Source of the DNA: Bacillus pseudomycoides
GTDB lineage: Bacteria; Bacillota; Bacilli; Bacillales; Bacillaceae_G
Length of the DNA: 64,000 nt
Direction of reading: 5' to 3'
NCBI RefSeq assembly: GCF_022811845.1
Contig: NZ_CP064266.1
Coordinates: 3,162,001 to 3,226,000 of the forward strand
Below the pieces are notes generated by a model, which was not told where the DNA came from, ran no database searches, and was given only the letters and a program-made list of their open reading frames with translations. Positions 62,176 to 64,000 of the stretch are shown here, one piece after another (the stretch's first letter is position 1; every line of letters begins with the position of its first letter). A program made the position numbers and the translations under genes.

Positions 62176-62874
62176 TTATCTTTTTTGCAATTCGTTTACA
62201 GTTACAAATTGATAACCTTGTTTTGATAAAGAATCTAAAATACCTTCAATAGTTTGTAGGGCATTACCAGAATCGTCGTACATCGAATGTAACAAAATGA
62301 TAGAACCCGGTGTTACATTTTTATTTACATAGTTTATTTTGTCAGAAGGAGCAGAGTAATAAGTATCAGGTTCAAGATCCCAAGTAATTGTTTCGATATG
62401 ATGCTTGTTTAAATAGTAGGGCAAGCCGATTAATTTTTTTCCATTCGGTGGCCGGAAATCAATTTGATCTGTATATCCTGTTGCGCGAATGAATGTATTT
62501 GTTTTTTCAATTTCTTCTTTAATAAAAGAAGGTGTCTTAAAAATCATTCGATTATGAGAATATGTATGATTTCCAAGTTGATGTCCAGATTTTACGATTG
62601 CTCGCCCTAATTTTAAGTTTTTCTCTAGTTCAGTTCCAATAACAAAAAAAGTAGCTTTAGCATTATATTTATTTAAGAGTGGTAATATTTTTTCTGCATT
62701 TTTTGTAGGACCATCATCAAAGGTTAGTGCAACAACCTTTTGATTTGTTTCTACTCGATTTGTTAATTCACCAAATAATTGATACGTTCGTGAATTCATG
62801 AGTTTATAAGCTCCAAAGAGTAGGAGGAAAAGAGTGATTAGTATAATGAATGATGTAATGATTCTTTTTTTCAT
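62176..62874 (-). CDS. Membrane-anchored polysaccharide deacetylase (NodB/CE4)
   Basis: 232 aa. An N-terminal membrane anchor (residues ~5-23) precedes the NodB domain: motif 1 TFDDGP (51-56), motif 2 HTYSH (103-107), motif 3 RPPNG (141-145) and motif 5 near SIILLHS. These supply the Asp/His/His metal site. CE4 enzymes of this size deacetylate peptidoglycan N-acetylglucosamine or chitooligosaccharides on the cell surface; the substrate is not evident. The motif 3 RPPNG replaces the more common RPPYG or RxPxG. Monocistronic, with AGGTCACTTT before the ATG. Confidence 0.92.
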   Translation of the reverse strand: MKKRIITSFIILITLFLLLFGAYKLMNSRTYQLFGELTNRVETNQKVVALTFDDGPTKNAEKILPLLNKYNAKATFFVIGTELEKNLKLGRAIVKSGHQLGNHTYSHNRMIFKTPSFIKEEIEKTNTFIRATGYTDQIDFRPPNGKKLIGLPYYLNKHHIETITWDLEPDTYYSAPSDKINYVNKNVTPGSIILLHSMYDDSGNALQTIEGILDSLSKQGYQFVTVNELQKR

Positions 62875-63020
62875 AAAGTGACCTCACATTATTTTTCATT
62901 TCAATTTGTATGTATTATATCAAAACAAATAAATTACTACTTGTCTAAAAATCATGAGGATGCAAGAAAGAAAAAGTTGTCATATAATAAGAATCAAAAG
63001 GTATATTAGGAGGTGTTCAT

Positions 63021-63104
63021 ATGGCGATTACAACACAATTGCCAGACACTGCAGCGTCTCATGCAAAGCCAAGTATGGAAATGGCGATACTTTGCGTGAG
63101 GTAG
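63021..63104 (+). CDS. Small ORF or leader peptide with strong ribosome site, 27 aa
   Basis: ATG 63021 to TAG 63102-63104 encodes MAITTQLPDTAASHAKPSME, then MAILCVR. AGGAGGTG at 63009-63016 is near-consensus and spaced 4-5 bases. Its second half overlaps a folded RNA (63063-63163). It could be a regulatory leader for the next gene or the 5' stub of a truncated gene. Confidence 0.45.
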   Translation: MAITTQLPDTAASHAKPSMEMAILCVR

Positions 63105-63163
63105 ACAAGTAATATACAATCGCCAAAATGAGTTCGTATCATTTCTTTTATACTCGGCTTTGC
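63063..63163 (+). promoter_or_regulatory. Structured leader RNA before the CD3324-type gene
   Basis: Outer stem GCAAAGCCAAGTAT (63063-63076) with ATACTCGGCTTTGC (63150-63163), one mismatch; inner stem TGGCGAT (63082-63088) with ATCGCCA (63119-63125), perfect. No T run follows the outer stem, so it is not a simple terminator. Unknown class. Confidence 0.5.
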
Positions 63164-63205
63164 ACCTTATTAAAATGAATCAGAAAAAATAAGGGGCGAG
63201 CAGAA

Positions 63206-63469
63206 ATGAAATACGTAAAAGCAGCGACCGTTTTACCAGAAAGCTTAATTGTAGAAATTCAAAAGTATGTACAAGGTGAAACAATTTACATTCCAAAACA
63301 GGAAAATACACATTATAAATGGGGTACACGTTCTGGGGGAAGAAAGCAACTTGATGCACGAAATAGAGATATTAAACAAGCTTTTAAAAATGGAACTTCT
63401 ATTTGCGAATTAGCGGAGGAATACTTTCTTTCTTCGGAAACGATAAAAAAAATTGTGTATTCAAAATAA
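63206..63469 (+). CDS. CD3324-family protein (small HTH-like)
   Basis: 87 aa. The pattern LPESLIVEIQKYVQGETIYIP and KWGTRSGGRKQLDARNRDI, then LAEEYFLSSETIKKIVY, is that of small Firmicutes proteins named CD3324, related to Mor-type helix-turn-helix proteins. It is probably DNA- or RNA-binding. AAGGGGCGAG precedes ATG. A folded leader lies just upstream. Confidence 0.8.
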   Translation: MKYVKAATVLPESLIVEIQKYVQGETIYIPKQENTHYKWGTRSGGRKQLDARNRDIKQAFKNGTSICELAEEYFLSSETIKKIVYSK

Positions 63470-63478
63470 AAATGGAGA

Positions 63479-63516
63479 GCACTGATTATTTGTTTAGAAA
63501 TAATCAGTGCTTTTTA
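63479..63516 (+). terminator. Terminator after the CD3324-type gene
   Basis: AGCACTGATTATTT with AAATAATCAGTGCTTTTT, perfect 14-bp stem. Confidence 0.87.
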
Positions 63517-63611
63517 TGTATACTTTGTTTATAAATCGTTTTCGGCATTTTATAAAATAAGTGTATTGTATACAATAAAAAGAGATTAACGATGTGTATG
63601 GAGTGATAACA

Positions 63612-64000
63612 ATGGAAGCGTTTATTAGAAGTGATCAATATAATTTTATAAAATCACAAACTCATATTTTAGCGCATGGACATGCCACGGCAAACGATAG
63701 AGGTGTTATTGCTGCTCTAAAGTCTCTTGCGATAGAAAAAGTATTACATGTTTTTGAAAATCTTACTGATGAACAAAAAGAATTAATTGATACGATTTTG
63801 ACGGTTGAAAATAGAGAAGATGCAGAAGCATTTTTATTCAAGTTACATCCGTATGTTATTCCGTTTCAAGAAGTTACACTACAAGCGTTAAAAAAAATAT
63901 TTCCTAAAGTAAAAAAATTGAAGCTTCCTGATATGGAAGAAATAAATATGAAAGAAATGTCGTATCTAGGTTGGATTGATAAAGGAACAGGCAGAAAATT
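63612..64000 (+). CDS. EF-G-binding protein, FusB/FBP family (partial, runs off the window)
   Basis: ATG 63612 with GGAGTGAT 4 bases upstream; open to the last base, giving 129+ residues. MEAFIRSDQYNFIKSQTHIL, then HGHATANDRGVIAALKSLA, is the N-terminal helical domain of EF-G-binding proteins (formerly called fibronectin-binding, FBP). FusB-type members release EF-G stalled by fusidic acid. The C-terminal zinc-binding treble-clef is beyond the edge. Function by family; whether it gives fusidic acid tolerance is unknown. Confidence 0.82.
   Translation, partial: MEAFIRSDQYNFIKSQTHILAHGHATANDRGVIAALKSLAIEKVLHVFENLTDEQKELIDTILTVENREDAEAFLFKLHPYVIPFQEVTLQALKKIFPKVKKLKLPDMEEINMKEMSYLGWIDKGTGRK

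Noticed and set aside
1..64000. Prophage, integrase, tRNA att site or plasmid functions that could explain the island
   Set aside because: No integrase, recombinase, tRNA gene, replication or mobilization gene was found; only the IS3 scar is mobile-element related.

Overview
The window looks like a chromosomal segment of a Bacillus cereus group bacterium. Base composition is low in GC, Shine-Dalgarno sites are strong, and T-box and lysine riboswitches are present. A ~155 bp element flanked by TTTAT direct repeats matches my memory of the group-specific bcr1 repeat. Many proteins are recognisable Bacillus orthologues (AsnA, LysC, YndG/H/J, HflX, BcrC-type phosphatase). There are no rRNAs, tRNAs, CRISPR arrays or complete insertion sequences.

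Layout. 1-1.7 kb: end of an upstream gene, a tiny ORF, then an Asn-specific T-box and asnA. 1.7-36.5 kb: an accessory region. It opens with an IS3-type scar, a Sfp-type phosphopantetheinyl transferase, a TetR regulator and an extra heme O synthase paralogue, followed by a decayed second copy of the asnA 3' end. Then come an MFS exporter and three giant NRPS genes (~22.9 kb, six modules, three epimerization domains, no terminal thioesterase), a stand-alone type II thioesterase, an ABC-2 exporter pair, a DUF4097 lipoprotein and a convergent two-component system. 36.7-50.3 kb: lysC with its lysine riboswitch, yndG-yndH-yndJ, an MFS transporter, a secreted small protein, a PadR regulator behind a very long perfect palindrome, an SMI1-like protein, DedA, the bcr1-like repeat, a PAP2/BcrC phosphatase, another MFS transporter and a YwqG-like protein. 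50.4-64 kb: PPK2 polyphosphate kinase, hflX, an ABC-F ribosome-protection gene with a 3-codon leader ORF and an attenuator that can be read from the sequence, a decayed hflX 3' end, Fsr-like MFS, CysK, a MurJ/SpoVB-like flippase, an NSS amino-acid transporter under a T-box with three tandem antiterminator/terminator units, a polysaccharide deacetylase, a CD3324-type protein and the start of an EF-G-binding protein.

How it fits together. The NRPS line reads C*-A-T-C-A-T-E / C-A-T-C-A-T-E / C-A-T-C-A-T-E. From the binding-pocket residues I read: aliphatic (Ile/Val-like) - D-aromatic - uncertain, perhaps basic - D-Ser - Thr - Phe (D if the last, slightly degenerate E domain works). The first C domain has lost its HHxxxDG motif. 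The last protein ends in E with neither a docking tail nor a TE, so release must use a trans factor such as the type II TE next door or an unlinked enzyme. The Sfp enzyme would prime the carriers, and the MFS and ABC exporters with the two-component system are plausible export or self-protection genes. This putative hexapeptide system is the best candidate for something undescribed; I cannot match it to a known product from memory.

Two loci (asnA and hflX) share one scar: an intact gene, then accessory cargo, then a diverged relic of the same gene's 3' end. This suggests cargo arrived by recombination anchored in the upstream gene. RNA-level control is unusually rich: two T-boxes, a lysine riboswitch and two antibiotic-type attenuators.
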